From an uncultured Acidimicrobium sp. (GTDB taxonomy: Bacteria; Actinomycetota; Acidimicrobiia; Acidimicrobiales; Ilumatobacteraceae): 23,607 nt of DNA. The notes below the pieces were generated by a model that was not told the DNA's origin, ran no database searches, and was given only the letters and a program-made list of their open reading frames with translations. Position 1 is the stretch's first letter. Every line of letters starts with the position of its first letter. This document shows positions 1 through 6,916 of this stretch, in pieces. The stretch lies in NCBI GenBank assembly GCA_903895515.1, contig CAITUB010000025.1, positions 1 through 23,607 of the forward strand, in the 5' to 3' direction. A program made the position numbers and the translations under genes.

Positions 1-48
1 AGCGCCAAGCTCACCCGAATATGCAACTGGATGAAGTGTTGAACGCAC
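1..48 (-). CDS. start of an unidentified protein, cut by left edge
   Basis: Only 16 codons are visible. They start at a GTG two bases after the TAG stop of the phosphatase-like gene and translate to MRSTLHPVAYSGELGA with no stop before the edge. The tight spacing and shared strand suggest a further gene of the phn operon. The AGAGG just before the GTG could serve as a ribosome site. The family cannot be named from so little. It is a natural place for one of the missing ribose-phosphate steps (PhnP, PhnN or a replacement), but that is a guess. It could also be a chance open frame. Confidence 0.45.
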   Translation of the reverse strand, partial: MRSTLHPVAYSGELGA

Positions 49-50
49 CT

Positions 51-839
51 CTACGAGCGTAGTAATTCCATTCGCAACTCATCGGCTAACTGAGGGGTAG
101 CGGCGACAATTCCGCTCCAGCGCAACGACAAGTCGGGTGTATAGACCAGATCACGGCCATGCAGATCAACAACCACTCCGCCTGCAGCACGAATGATGAT
201 GTCCAATGCTGCTAAATCAACAATGCGGTGAATGTTTCCGCCCGGATCACAGAATGCATCAATTGCTCCGTCAGCGACAAGGCAACCTTCAAGGACGCTC
301 GAACCGAGAACTCGCACACGGTCGATTCGTCGTGCTACTCGTGTCCATGCGTCAAACGTTTCAGTTCTAGGTCGAAGCATTGAAACCGCAGCTCCGTCCA
401 ATGCGGTGCGTCCAGTAGTGGTGTTGTGAATCGGTGTATCCGAAGTTGACCACCAATAACGGTCACCATCTAGCCAAACAGCGAGTCCCTCAATAGCGAT
501 TCCGTCCATGACTCGGGCAGCGGAGAAACACGCCAAGGGAACTCCGGCGGCGGCGTTCGCTGTTCCATCAAGTGGGTCGACAACGATCGTTTCTGAAGAT
601 CCACGATCAATCCAACCGATTTCTTCCGACAACACGTTTACGTTGTGTCGCTCAAACACATCAAGGACGGGTCGTTCTACAAATTCGTCAAGAAAGTACG
701 TTGGCGTTCCGTCTCCACCAATACCTACGAGCGTCAGTCGTTCTTCTCGCGTGAAAGTTGCCATGGCATGTTGGTATGCAACAAGCGCCGCCTCTGCACT
801 TTCTGCAAGTACAGGGTGAATATCTGATGCAAACTTCAT
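51..839 (-). CDS. FBPase/inositol monophosphatase-family phosphatase in the C-P lyase operon
   Basis: This 262-residue protein belongs to the metal-dependent inositol monophosphatase/fructose-bisphosphatase superfamily. The GGDGTPT stretch near residue 41 resembles the archaeal type IV FBPase/IMPase group. Metal-site motifs follow: SEEIG at 71-75, VDPLDGTAN at 87-95 (Asp88, Asp91) and IVDLAALD near 206 (Asp208). The ATG at 839 overlaps the phnM stop as ATGA, so the gene is translationally coupled to phnM. A longer reading frame extends into phnM but has no support. C-P lyase leaves 5-phosphoribosyl-1,2-cyclic phosphate. No phnP or phnN is visible, so a role in removing phosphate from a ribose bisphosphate made from that product is plausible. 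A generic inositol-phosphate or histidinol-phosphate phosphatase cannot be excluded. Confidence 0.85.
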   Translation of the reverse strand: MKFASDIHPVLAESAEAALVAYQHAMATFTREERLTLVGIGGDGTPTYFLDEFVERPVLDVFERHNVNVLSEEIGWIDRGSSETIVVDPLDGTANAAAGVPLACFSAARVMDGIAIEGLAVWLDGDRYWWSTSDTPIHNTTTGRTALDGAAVSMLRPRTETFDAWTRVARRIDRVRVLGSSVLEGCLVADGAIDAFCDPGGNIHRIVDLAALDIIIRAAGGVVVDLHGRDLVYTPDLSLRWSGIVAATPQLADELRMELLRS

Positions 840-2041
840 GATGATGCACCAATAAGGCTGAGTCGCTCTGCGTTTTCGGAATCTCCTGTGAGTACGCCAA
901 GAACTGCAGGCAGGTTTCCGTGGAATCGGATCAAAGCCAAGTCTGCGCGCATTCCAACACGGATTTCGCCGCGATCTTCCAAGCCAACTGTTTTGGCGGG
1001 ACCCGATGTGACGAGTCGAATTGCTTCTGGAAGAGAACACACTTTTCGTTCTACGAGAGCAGCAACGGAGCCGAGCAATGATGTTGGTAGATAGTCCGAA
1101 GCCAAACCATCGCACAGTCCCTGCGCAATTAATTCTTGTGCACTGACATTTCCACTGTGGCTCTGACCTCGCAACACATTTGGTCCGCCACATACGGTTC
1201 GAAGTCCAGACTCTTTTGCCAAACGAGCCGCTTCAATAGTGGTGGGAAACTCGGCTATCGATGCCGACCATTCAACAGCTTCACGAACGTCTGCACCTGT
1301 TGCTGGATCATGAGCCATCAATCGAATTGTGCCAAGCGAAGCATGCTCCGTAAGCCAAGGCAATGCCTTCTCACGGTTTCCAATAAGTTCATCGCGTTCG
1401 CGAATGGTTTCATCAACAATTCGACGGGCTTCGTCTTCAGAAACCTTGCGATTGCCGATGATGTAGCGCTCAAGTGCGGTGCGGTCTGTGTATTGACCTT
1501 GCCCTGGAGTGTGGTCTTCGAATGAGATGAGTGGCACTCGTGAAAGTTCGGTGTTTCGTGCCTGTGAGAATCGGGCAATTAGGGCTGGATATCCGTCGGG
1601 GTCGCGGGCATCAAGCCGGTACAGAATGTGATGGTCGATTAATGCAGTAAGGCTGTCTGCATAGTCGATGATGGTGTTGCAAAGTTCGTTTGCCATCTCT
1701 ACGGTTCGTCCCCATTTGGCATCGTTTTCAAAACCGATGCCATGAAACATGGTGGTTATACCCGCAGCGCGCACGCGGCTTTCAAATGATCGAAGAGCGA
1801 AATTGCTCGGCAAATATGCGTTTGGTCGTGGGCGTAGTTCTTGTTCGTAACCATCGCTGTGTGTATCAATGATTCCGGGAATACAAATTGATCCGCCACC
1901 ATTGAGCGAATCTTGTGCGGCTTCTCCTCGTTCGGAAATGTCGACGATGACACCATTTTCGATGGTGATCGTTGCGTCATCAAGTAATGCATTTGGCAGA
2001 ACTGCCGTCACGTTGGTGATCGAAAATGCTGTGCTGCTCAT
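836..2041 (-). CDS. phnM: PhnM, ribosyl-triphosphonate diphosphatase
   Basis: This 401-residue protein is an amidohydrolase-superfamily member of the C-P lyase pathway. PhnM removes pyrophosphate from alpha-D-ribose-1-methylphosphonate-5-triphosphate, leaving the 5-phosphate that PhnJ cleaves. The metal-binding start of the barrel, DTHSDGYEQELRPRP, lies near residues 59-73 (His61, Asp63). Later PhnM-typical motifs are SFEDHTPGQGQY, LMAHDPATG, GGPNVLRGQSHSGN and ASDYLPTSLL, which carries the late aspartate. The start overlaps the phnL stop as ATGA and its own stop overlaps the next gene the same way. The length is close to that of E. coli PhnM. Acts in the cytoplasm. Confidence 0.96.
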   Translation of the reverse strand: MSSTAFSITNVTAVLPNALLDDATITIENGVIVDISERGEAAQDSLNGGGSICIPGIIDTHSDGYEQELRPRPNAYLPSNFALRSFESRVRAAGITTMFHGIGFENDAKWGRTVEMANELCNTIIDYADSLTALIDHHILYRLDARDPDGYPALIARFSQARNTELSRVPLISFEDHTPGQGQYTDRTALERYIIGNRKVSEDEARRIVDETIRERDELIGNREKALPWLTEHASLGTIRLMAHDPATGADVREAVEWSASIAEFPTTIEAARLAKESGLRTVCGGPNVLRGQSHSGNVSAQELIAQGLCDGLASDYLPTSLLGSVAALVERKVCSLPEAIRLVTSGPAKTVGLEDRGEIRVGMRADLALIRFHGNLPAVLGVLTGDSENAERLSLIGASS

Positions 2042-2811
2042 CGTGCCACTCCTTCTAAGCGTGCCAATGTTTCCTGTGGGCTACCTTCGTAATCAACAAC
2101 GCCATTGCGAAGCACGATGACTCTGGATGCGAGCCTCTCCATGGCGTCAATATCGTGGAACACTGCAAGTACCGCAACTCCTTGGTCGGTCAATGTGCCA
2201 ATCAATTCAAGAGCAGACTCTCGGTTCACAGGGTCAAGTGCTGAAACTGGTTCATCGAGCAACAGCAGGCGAGGTGGGGAAATGGTTCCAGCTGCGAGGT
2301 TTACTCGCTGCTTTTCTCCGCCCGACAACATGGACGCACTGACGTCCCATAGGGCTTCGTCCAGGTTCAATCGCTGGAGCGAATAGGCAGCGGCTTGTTT
2401 TGCTGTATCGGAATCCATGCCGCGCTGAATTCCTGCCTTAGTAACAATTTCAAAAGTGGATCGCCGTGGTTGAGCACGCAGGAATTGTGACACGTACCCA
2501 ATTTGGGTACCACGCAACGTGGCCAATTCTGAATCGGTAAGCGAAATCAGGTCGACGAAAGAATCATCGTCAAGCTTCAAAAACACTTCACCGCTGGATG
2601 GCTTATAGGTTCTGTAGATCGATTTGAGTAGCGATGACTTTCCTGCACCGCTTGTTCCTGCAAGGGCTACGTGTTCGCCGGCAGATACTTTGAGCGACAC
2701 ACCATTCAGTGCTTCGACAATTCTCGAATCTATGGTGTGAAGTACAAAATGTTTTCGTAAATTGCGAACGTCAAGGACCACATGTTCGGCATTGTTAATT
2801 GAGTGGCTCAT
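2038..2811 (-). CDS. phnL: PhnL, ABC-type ATPase of the C-P lyase complex
   Basis: This 257-residue protein is an ABC ATPase without a membrane partner. PhnL works with PhnK on the PhnGHIJ core and not in transport. Walker A is GTSGAGKSS at 52-60, the Q-loop is near 106-110 (YVSQF), the signature LSGGEKQ is at 162-168 and Walker B LLLLDEP is at 182-188. The segment SQFLRAQPRRSTFEIV after the Q-loop is characteristic of PhnL (compare the E. coli pattern SQFLRVIPR). Both ends overlap neighbours by four bases (ATGA) with phnK and phnM. The start is the ATG inside that overlap. Confidence 0.95.
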   Translation of the reverse strand: MSHSINNAEHVVLDVRNLRKHFVLHTIDSRIVEALNGVSLKVSAGEHVALAGTSGAGKSSLLKSIYRTYKPSSGEVFLKLDDDSFVDLISLTDSELATLRGTQIGYVSQFLRAQPRRSTFEIVTKAGIQRGMDSDTAKQAAAYSLQRLNLDEALWDVSASMLSGGEKQRVNLAAGTISPPRLLLLDEPVSALDPVNRESALELIGTLTDQGVAVLAVFHDIDAMERLASRVIVLRNGVVDYEGSPQETLARLEGVAR

Positions 2812-3662
2812 GCTCGTGCCGCCGATACAAGTTTTTGGCTGTATGGGTGGTGAGGGTCTTCAAGAAGCTGGTCGGTGAGCGCAGTTTCCACTACGCGACC
2901 GTGGTTCATGACGATGCAACGGTTGGTGAGCATTTCGATGACCGAGAAGTCGTGTGAAACTACAACTGCTGCCAGGCCAAACTCCTCTAACAAGCCGCGA
3001 ATCAGGTCCAACACGCCAGCAGCAACGCTCGCATCAAGTCCCGTTGTGGGTTCGTCAAGAAGCACGATTGGCGGGCGGTTTGCAAGAGCTTTTGCCAATT
3101 GCACACGTTGTTTCATGCCGCCCGAAAACGACTTCACTACGTCATCCATTCGATTCAGCGGTACTTCGGTGCGAAGCAGCAATTCACTTGCACGACTGCG
3201 GATGGACGAAAAGTTTCTCCAGCCTGCTGCGGTGAGCGGTGAAGCGATGTTTCCACCTGCGGTCACATTGAGATCAAGGCCTTCTGCGGGGTCTTGGTAG
3301 ACAACTGCAATCTTGTCAATCCGCAGTTGCCGACGTTCGGATGGCGTAAGCGAAAGCACATCAATCTGTTCATTCGGTGAGGTGCGAATCTGAACAGAAC
3401 CCGCACTCGATGATTGGTCTCCAGCAATACAACGCATGACGGTCGATTTCCCCGAACCAGATTCACCGACAACTCCGAGTGCTTCACCGGCGGCAACTTC
3501 AAACGACACATTCCATGCGGCAACGATGGCTCCCGTAACTGGGTCTTTAGACGATCCGGTTTCCGGTCCAGTTAGTGCAAGTCCGTTTTCAGATAGTCCT
3601 CCGAATATTTTTCCTAATTGATTTACCTTTAATACCCATTCAGGCGACACAACAGATGTCAT
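2808..3662 (-). CDS. phnK: PhnK, ABC-type ATPase of the C-P lyase complex
   Basis: This 284-residue ABC ATPase shows Walker A GESGSGKST at 66-74, Q-loop VVYQDP at 120-125, signature FSGGMKQ at 179-185 and Walker B IVLLDEP at 199-205. PhnK binds the PhnJ subunits of the C-P lyase core and its ATPase activity supports turnover. It is about 30 residues longer than E. coli PhnK. The extra length is an insert near residues 21-48, between the first strand and Walker A, rich in Gly, Ser and Thr (it contains TGPETGSSKDP). It overlaps phnJ and phnL by ATGA. PhnK resembles peptide-transporter ATPases, but gene order and the absence of a permease here fix the assignment. Confidence 0.94.
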   Translation of the reverse strand: MTSVVSPEWVLKVNQLGKIFGGLSENGLALTGPETGSSKDPVTGAIVAAWNVSFEVAAGEALGVVGESGSGKSTVMRCIAGDQSSSAGSVQIRTSPNEQIDVLSLTPSERRQLRIDKIAVVYQDPAEGLDLNVTAGGNIASPLTAAGWRNFSSIRSRASELLLRTEVPLNRMDDVVKSFSGGMKQRVQLAKALANRPPIVLLDEPTTGLDASVAAGVLDLIRGLLEEFGLAAVVVSHDFSVIEMLTNRCIVMNHGRVVETALTDQLLEDPHHPYSQKLVSAARA

Positions 3663-4519
3663 AAGTTTCCCTCCAAATTTCGTTCACACCAGTCGGTGTC
3701 ACTGCATACCCAACGTGATAGCGCGCCTGGAATTTCAACAAGGAACGACGAATTACTCCCGCACTGTGAGCAGGTAGCACCCTCTGTCTTTTCCACTTCA
3801 AATGGCACATCTTCAAAAGTGAGTGGTTCAACTTTCGTAAATGGCGGAACTGCGTAAATCCGTTTTTCACGTCCGGCCCCAAACAGTGTGAGGAATGGCG
3901 AGTGATCAAGTTTTGGAATGTCCCAACGTGGGATTGGCGTGGTTGCAATCACATATCGGTCATTCACTAAACATGGATATCCAGTTGTTTGCGTGATGAC
4001 GCCATTGCGAACCTTGTCTTCGTACAAACTCACCCACATTTTTGAGTAATCTGCTTCTGCATGCATGCGGGCAAGTTCGCGCATGTCGCGTTCTACACCG
4101 CGCAATGGTTCTGGAACGGGGACTTGCAAGACCAAGATATGTCGTTGATCTAGACCGTCTTCAGGAATTCGATGTCGGCTTTGCACGATTGATGATTTGG
4201 CGGCTGTTGTTGTTTCGGAAACTTTTGTTGACTGCACAATGAGCCGACGGAGGTTTACGGCATTCACTCCCTGGTCGTCGCCTTGATCAATTACTTTGAT
4301 GACGTCGTTAGGCCCAATGACGGCGAGAGTTATTTGCAATCCGCCTGACCCCCAGCCACGAGCAACGGGCATTTCACGTGATCCAAACGGAACTTGATAA
4401 CCGGGAACTGCTACCGCAGTCAAAACTGCGCGACGAATTTCGCGTTTGGAATATTCATCCAGGATTCCGAATTGTTCGCTTTCGTTGTTATCAATGAGGT
4501 TGTTGAGCAGTGTGGTCAT
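3659..4519 (-). CDS. phnJ: PhnJ, radical SAM C-P lyase catalytic subunit
   Basis: PhnJ cleaves the C-P bond of ribose-1-alkylphosphonate-5-phosphate, giving the alkane and 5-phosphoribosyl-1,2-cyclic phosphate. It uses an Fe-S cluster and S-adenosylmethionine. The 286-residue protein has the family hallmark VPGYQVPFGSREMPVARGWG near residues 38-57; Gly40 is in the place of the proposed glycyl-radical Gly32 of E. coli. Four cysteines lie at the C-terminus: Cys250, Cys253, Cys272 and Cys278. Their spacing is CX2CX18CX5C, whereas I recall CX2CX21CX5C for E. coli. The start overlaps phnI as ATGA. All expected catalytic residues seem present, so the enzyme is probably active. Confidence 0.97.
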   Translation of the reverse strand: MTTLLNNLIDNNESEQFGILDEYSKREIRRAVLTAVAVPGYQVPFGSREMPVARGWGSGGLQITLAVIGPNDVIKVIDQGDDQGVNAVNLRRLIVQSTKVSETTTAAKSSIVQSRHRIPEDGLDQRHILVLQVPVPEPLRGVERDMRELARMHAEADYSKMWVSLYEDKVRNGVITQTTGYPCLVNDRYVIATTPIPRWDIPKLDHSPFLTLFGAGREKRIYAVPPFTKVEPLTFEDVPFEVEKTEGATCSQCGSNSSFLVEIPGALSRWVCSDTDWCERNLEGNL

Positions 4520-5625
4520 TTTGATTGACCATTCTTTCTTGCCTGTCGAACAGCGTTCTTTCGTTCCATCATTGAACGAAATGTGACGTAATGGGGAAGC
4601 TTCAAGTGTTCAAGAAACCCAGATGAATCAAGTCCATCTGTCGTCAGCAGAAGTGACTGTTCAATTTGAGACCTGCCATTGTCGCGGTGGCATGCAATGT
4701 CGAGGTTTGCCATAGCGATGGCTTTTTTCTCGTTGTGCCCCAGGCAAATTCCATAGCCCACATCGAAACGATCGCGTTCCTCTTCAATTCCGTTGAGATC
4801 TTCGATCGCTTCAACTTCAGTAACTCGAATATTGCCAATTGCTACTGGGTTACCTGTAATTGGGTGAACGATGCGGAGAGGTAGATAGCCGTGACGTACT
4901 TCGCCGAGTGTGACTTCGTGAAGGTATCCATCAGGCCCAAGAATGTTTCGGTACCACTGATTCACTAATGCTCCGGTTTCGGCGCGCGACATGGAGGACA
5001 GTCGGGCAGAACGTGATGCTGGTGGACGTGCCGGTGTGCGTGTGATGTCAAATGGTTCTGGGTCATCAAGTCGTCGGCGATCCACCATGAGATCCATTTC
5101 GCGCAGTGTTTCCAACAGCCTGCGAGGCTGTTGTTGTTGTTGATCGCCTGATGGTTGTGAAGGGTGTTGTTCTTGAGTAAGAGCTAAAGAAGCAAGGAGT
5201 TGAGCTTCTTCTTGGCCCGCAACTTCCGAACTCAGTTCCAGCAAACGACCGGTGTAGTCACTCGTACGTCCAAGGAGTTGTGGCCCAGGCGGATTTCGGA
5301 ATGCCGGCACAATTCGTCGAATGACACGAAGTTCGTCTGCGTCAGTTACTTCGCTGTAGGCGAAGCGGGGAAGCGTAGATCGGTACGAGCGAAGCAGATG
5401 GACTGCTTCTATGAGATCGCCTTCAGCTTGACGGATCGCGATTGCTGCTAACTCTTCTTCCCATAATCCGGCCTCGCCCATGACGCGATCTACCGCAAGT
5501 CGAAAACGCCCAACAATTTGATCAGGAGTCACCCAATCGCAATCTGCATTGAGACGTTTTCTGCGAACGAGATTCTCTGCCGCTTCAATTGCGTCTAAAC
5601 CACCACGTGCAGCCGCATAACCCAT
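4516..5625 (-). CDS. phnI: PhnI, C-P lyase core subunit (nucleosidase-like)
   Basis: PhnI, with PhnG, PhnH and PhnL, couples the phosphonate to the ribose of ATP and displaces adenine. The 369-residue protein starts MGYAAARGGLDAIEAA, as PhnI proteins do. It carries GNPVAIGNIRVTEVEAIEDL in the middle, GYGICLGHNEKKAIAMA and a C-terminal SGFLEHLKLPHYVTF, all recognisable PhnI segments. It is slightly longer than E. coli PhnI. A glutamine run (QQQQQ) near residues 165-170 forms a likely flexible linker and is coded over an 8-base-pair hairpin. The start codon overlaps the phnH stop as TAATG. Confidence 0.95.
   Translation of the reverse strand: MGYAAARGGLDAIEAAENLVRRKRLNADCDWVTPDQIVGRFRLAVDRVMGEAGLWEEELAAIAIRQAEGDLIEAVHLLRSYRSTLPRFAYSEVTDADELRVIRRIVPAFRNPPGPQLLGRTSDYTGRLLELSSEVAGQEEAQLLASLALTQEQHPSQPSGDQQQQQPRRLLETLREMDLMVDRRRLDDPEPFDITRTPARPPASRSARLSSMSRAETGALVNQWYRNILGPDGYLHEVTLGEVRHGYLPLRIVHPITGNPVAIGNIRVTEVEAIEDLNGIEEERDRFDVGYGICLGHNEKKAIAMANLDIACHRDNGRSQIEQSLLLTTDGLDSSGFLEHLKLPHYVTFRSMMERKNAVRQARKNGQSK
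5113..5133. repeat. perfect 8-bp stem-loop inside phnI
   Basis: CAACAGCC (5113-5120), a five-base loop TGCGA and GGCTGTTG (5126-5133) form a perfect inverted repeat. It lies inside the phnI coding region at the glutamine-run codons. On the minus-strand mRNA it would fold within the message. No T-tract follows in the sense direction, so it is not an obvious terminator. It may simply reflect CAG/CAA-rich codons. Confidence 0.5.
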
Positions 5626-6260
5626 TACTTCACTCCAATTCTTGTCGTTACTAGGTTCACTTCGGTGCTTCGACTAATTGCTGAAACATTTCCAAATTGG
5701 TCGCAAATCCAAACATCTATTCCTGCGGGGAAAGAACTATTTATGTCGTGAAGCACTTCGAAGAAACGTTGACTGATTCCTGCGACGTGCAGAATATTTT
5801 CCGTTTCAATTCCAGGTCCACGCAATGAAATGGTGGTGAGGTTTTGTTCGGATTGAGGCGATTCAAATTGTGGTGTGCTTCGTACTTCACTACATGAGAC
5901 GATGAGTCGGCATCCCATTTCTGGCCGGTGGGGCGTGCCGCGCGGGATACTTTCCAGAATGTCAATGCTTGGTTCGCCAAATGAGAGCACCCATTCAGAC
6001 TGTGACTCTGACGCGGAGGGTGCACCAGACGCGGCGTGAATGAGTGTGGTCCAGTGCTGTTGGTCTGCATCAGCGACTGAAGAAACAACGGAGAACTTGG
6101 TTTCAACATCAATAAGCGATAGCAACAGTGCAACCTGCGCTGGGCATTGCGAATTAGAGGAAAGCGTGAGTGACTCAATAGTTCCTGGCTGACTCAGGGT
6201 TTGCAGCATTGCTCGAAACACGTAGTTGGAATCAATTGGGGAAAGACTGACAAAGTTCAT
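5625..6260 (-). CDS. phnH: PhnH, C-P lyase core subunit
   Basis: PhnH is a structural subunit of the PhnGHIJ core. It has a PLP-transferase-like fold but lacks that cofactor. With the ATG at 6260 the protein has 211 residues and begins MNFVSLSPIDSNYVFRAML; the PhnH-typical FRAMLQTLSQPGTIE follows. This start lies one base after the phnG stop (TGA-A-ATG), ideal for coupled translation. An upstream TTG at 6278 would overlap phnG and add six residues not expected in the family. A GTPHRPEMGCRLIV segment and a C-terminal FPAGIDVWICDQFGNVSAI match the conserved parts of PhnH. The stop overlaps phnI (TAATG). Confidence 0.93.
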   Translation of the reverse strand: MNFVSLSPIDSNYVFRAMLQTLSQPGTIESLTLSSNSQCPAQVALLLSLIDVETKFSVVSSVADADQQHWTTLIHAASGAPSASESQSEWVLSFGEPSIDILESIPRGTPHRPEMGCRLIVSCSEVRSTPQFESPQSEQNLTTISLRGPGIETENILHVAGISQRFFEVLHDINSSFPAGIDVWICDQFGNVSAISRSTEVNLVTTRIGVK

Positions 6261-6261
6261 T

Positions 6262-6726
6262 TCAGTCCAACTCTTCAAAGTTCACAATTGTCGGCGAAAT
6301 TTCGTTCCACTCATGAATTGCGGAAATTGATTCAACTCGCGCGGTCTCGATACAAAGAGCTTCTACATCTTTTTGTATTTTCGAAAGATCAACATGTGCA
6401 ATTTCGCAAATTGCATCCAAAATTGCAGCCCCCAATACAGTGGCTTTGTCAGTGCCGAGACGAATAGCCCATCCCTTTTCGTTGTTGACTAATACTTCGG
6501 CTCGTGTTGCTGCAATTTCTCCAAGGTAGAAGCGTTCTTTGCATACCGGCTCACGCACCTGCATCATGACTAGGCCTGTTTCGGGTTTCTTTGTTACCAC
6601 GAGTGATTCTGAAACAAATGTGTAACTTAGGGCTGTCTCTGCAAGCCGCTGAATTGAATCGGGGTCGGCGCTAGCAAGTAATTCGGTTCGCTGTTCTCGC
6701 GAAATGTCCATAGGAGCAACTGTCAT
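6262..6726 (-). CDS. phnG: PhnG, C-P lyase core subunit
   Basis: PhnG is the small core subunit that, with PhnH, PhnI and PhnL, attaches phosphonate to the ribosyl of ATP. From the ATG at 6726 it has 154 residues. Family segments are ETGLVMMQVREPVCKERFYL followed by GEIAATRAEV, and a C-terminal GTDKATVLGAAILDAI. The start is chosen because TACTGT (a TANNNT hexamer) sits seven bases upstream, as before the other promoter-proximal genes here. A GTG at 6735 or the ATG at 6711 are alternatives, and none has a good Shine-Dalgarno. It is the first gene of the operon, divergent from the propeller-protein gene. Confidence 0.92.
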   Translation of the reverse strand: MTVAPMDISREQRTELLASADPDSIQRLAETALSYTFVSESLVVTKKPETGLVMMQVREPVCKERFYLGEIAATRAEVLVNNEKGWAIRLGTDKATVLGAAILDAICEIAHVDLSKIQKDVEALCIETARVESISAIHEWNEISPTIVNFEELD

Positions 6727-6733
6727 GCTCGGC

Positions 6734-6739
6734 ACAGTA
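6734..6739 (-). promoter_or_regulatory. -10 box of the phn operon, leaderless start
   Basis: TACTGT read on the minus strand ends seven bases before the phnG ATG at 6726. The spacing would place transcription initiation at the start codon itself. No -35 hexamer is found at 16-18 bases. A TTGACA at 6762-6767 (minus strand) is five bases too far. This fits an activator-dependent promoter. Confidence 0.45.
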
Positions 6740-6793
6740 AGCCAGTGTGATTACAAGAAAATGTCAAAACGTAGTTATTTATGAAAACAAATC

Positions 6794-6800
6794 ATGAACA
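6794..6800 (-). promoter_or_regulatory. TGTTCAT box upstream of phnG
   Basis: TGTTCAT on the minus strand lies 68-74 bases upstream of the phnG start. Eleven bases downstream of its GTT a second GTT begins (GTTCATGATTT then GTTTTCATAAA). The pattern resembles the 11-base GTTCA direct repeats bound by PhoP/RegX3-type phosphate regulators in actinobacteria. Binding is inferred only. Confidence 0.35.
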
Positions 6801-6818
6801 CAAAATTTGTCAGATTAT

Positions 6819-6828
6819 TTTCGCGAAA
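6819..6828. repeat. perfect 10-bp palindrome in the divergent region
   Basis: TTTCGCGAAA lies roughly midway between the two outward TGTTCAT boxes, and thus between the two divergent promoters. It could be an operator for a dimeric regulator, or chance in an AT-rich region. Confidence 0.35.
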
Positions 6829-6843
6829 TATTTGGTTACGCAA

Positions 6844-6850
6844 TGTTCAT
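6844..6850 (+). promoter_or_regulatory. TGTTCAT box upstream of the propeller gene
   Basis: TGTTCAT on the plus strand lies 67-73 bases upstream of the ATG at 6917. This is the mirror image of the box before phnG at almost the same distance. It is followed by ATAAAGATTG, with a weak second half-site (GATTG) eleven bases on. Confidence 0.35.
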
Positions 6851-6904
6851 ATAAAGATTGTCGCAAAGTTACCTACGTGAGACGTGAAGTTCAGCAATCC
6901 AGTT

Positions 6905-6910
6905 TATTGT
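6905..6910 (+). promoter_or_regulatory. -10 box of the propeller-phnDCE unit
   Basis: TATTGT ends six bases before the ATG at 6917. It supports that ATG over the GTG at 6884 and suggests a leaderless message. A TATAAA at 6850-6855 is another possible -10, which would give a leader of about 55 bases. Confidence 0.45.
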
Positions 6911-6916
6911 TCGTCC

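Noticed and set aside
840..1193. N-terminal extension of the phosphatase-like frame to 380 residues
   Set aside because: It is a shadow frame inside phnM, rich in Arg, Cys and Trp. The true start is the ATG at 839 in the ATGA overlap.
6261..6278. TTG start for PhnH
   Set aside because: The ATG at 6260 sits one base after the phnG stop and matches the family N-terminus.
6762..6767. TTGACA as the -35 of phnG
   Set aside because: The distance to TACTGT is 22 bases, too long for a normal spacer. No -10 lies 16-18 bases downstream.
6736..6916. Riboswitch or small RNA in the divergent region
   Set aside because: No long stable stem or known aptamer core was seen. The region is AT-rich and explained by two promoters and boxes.
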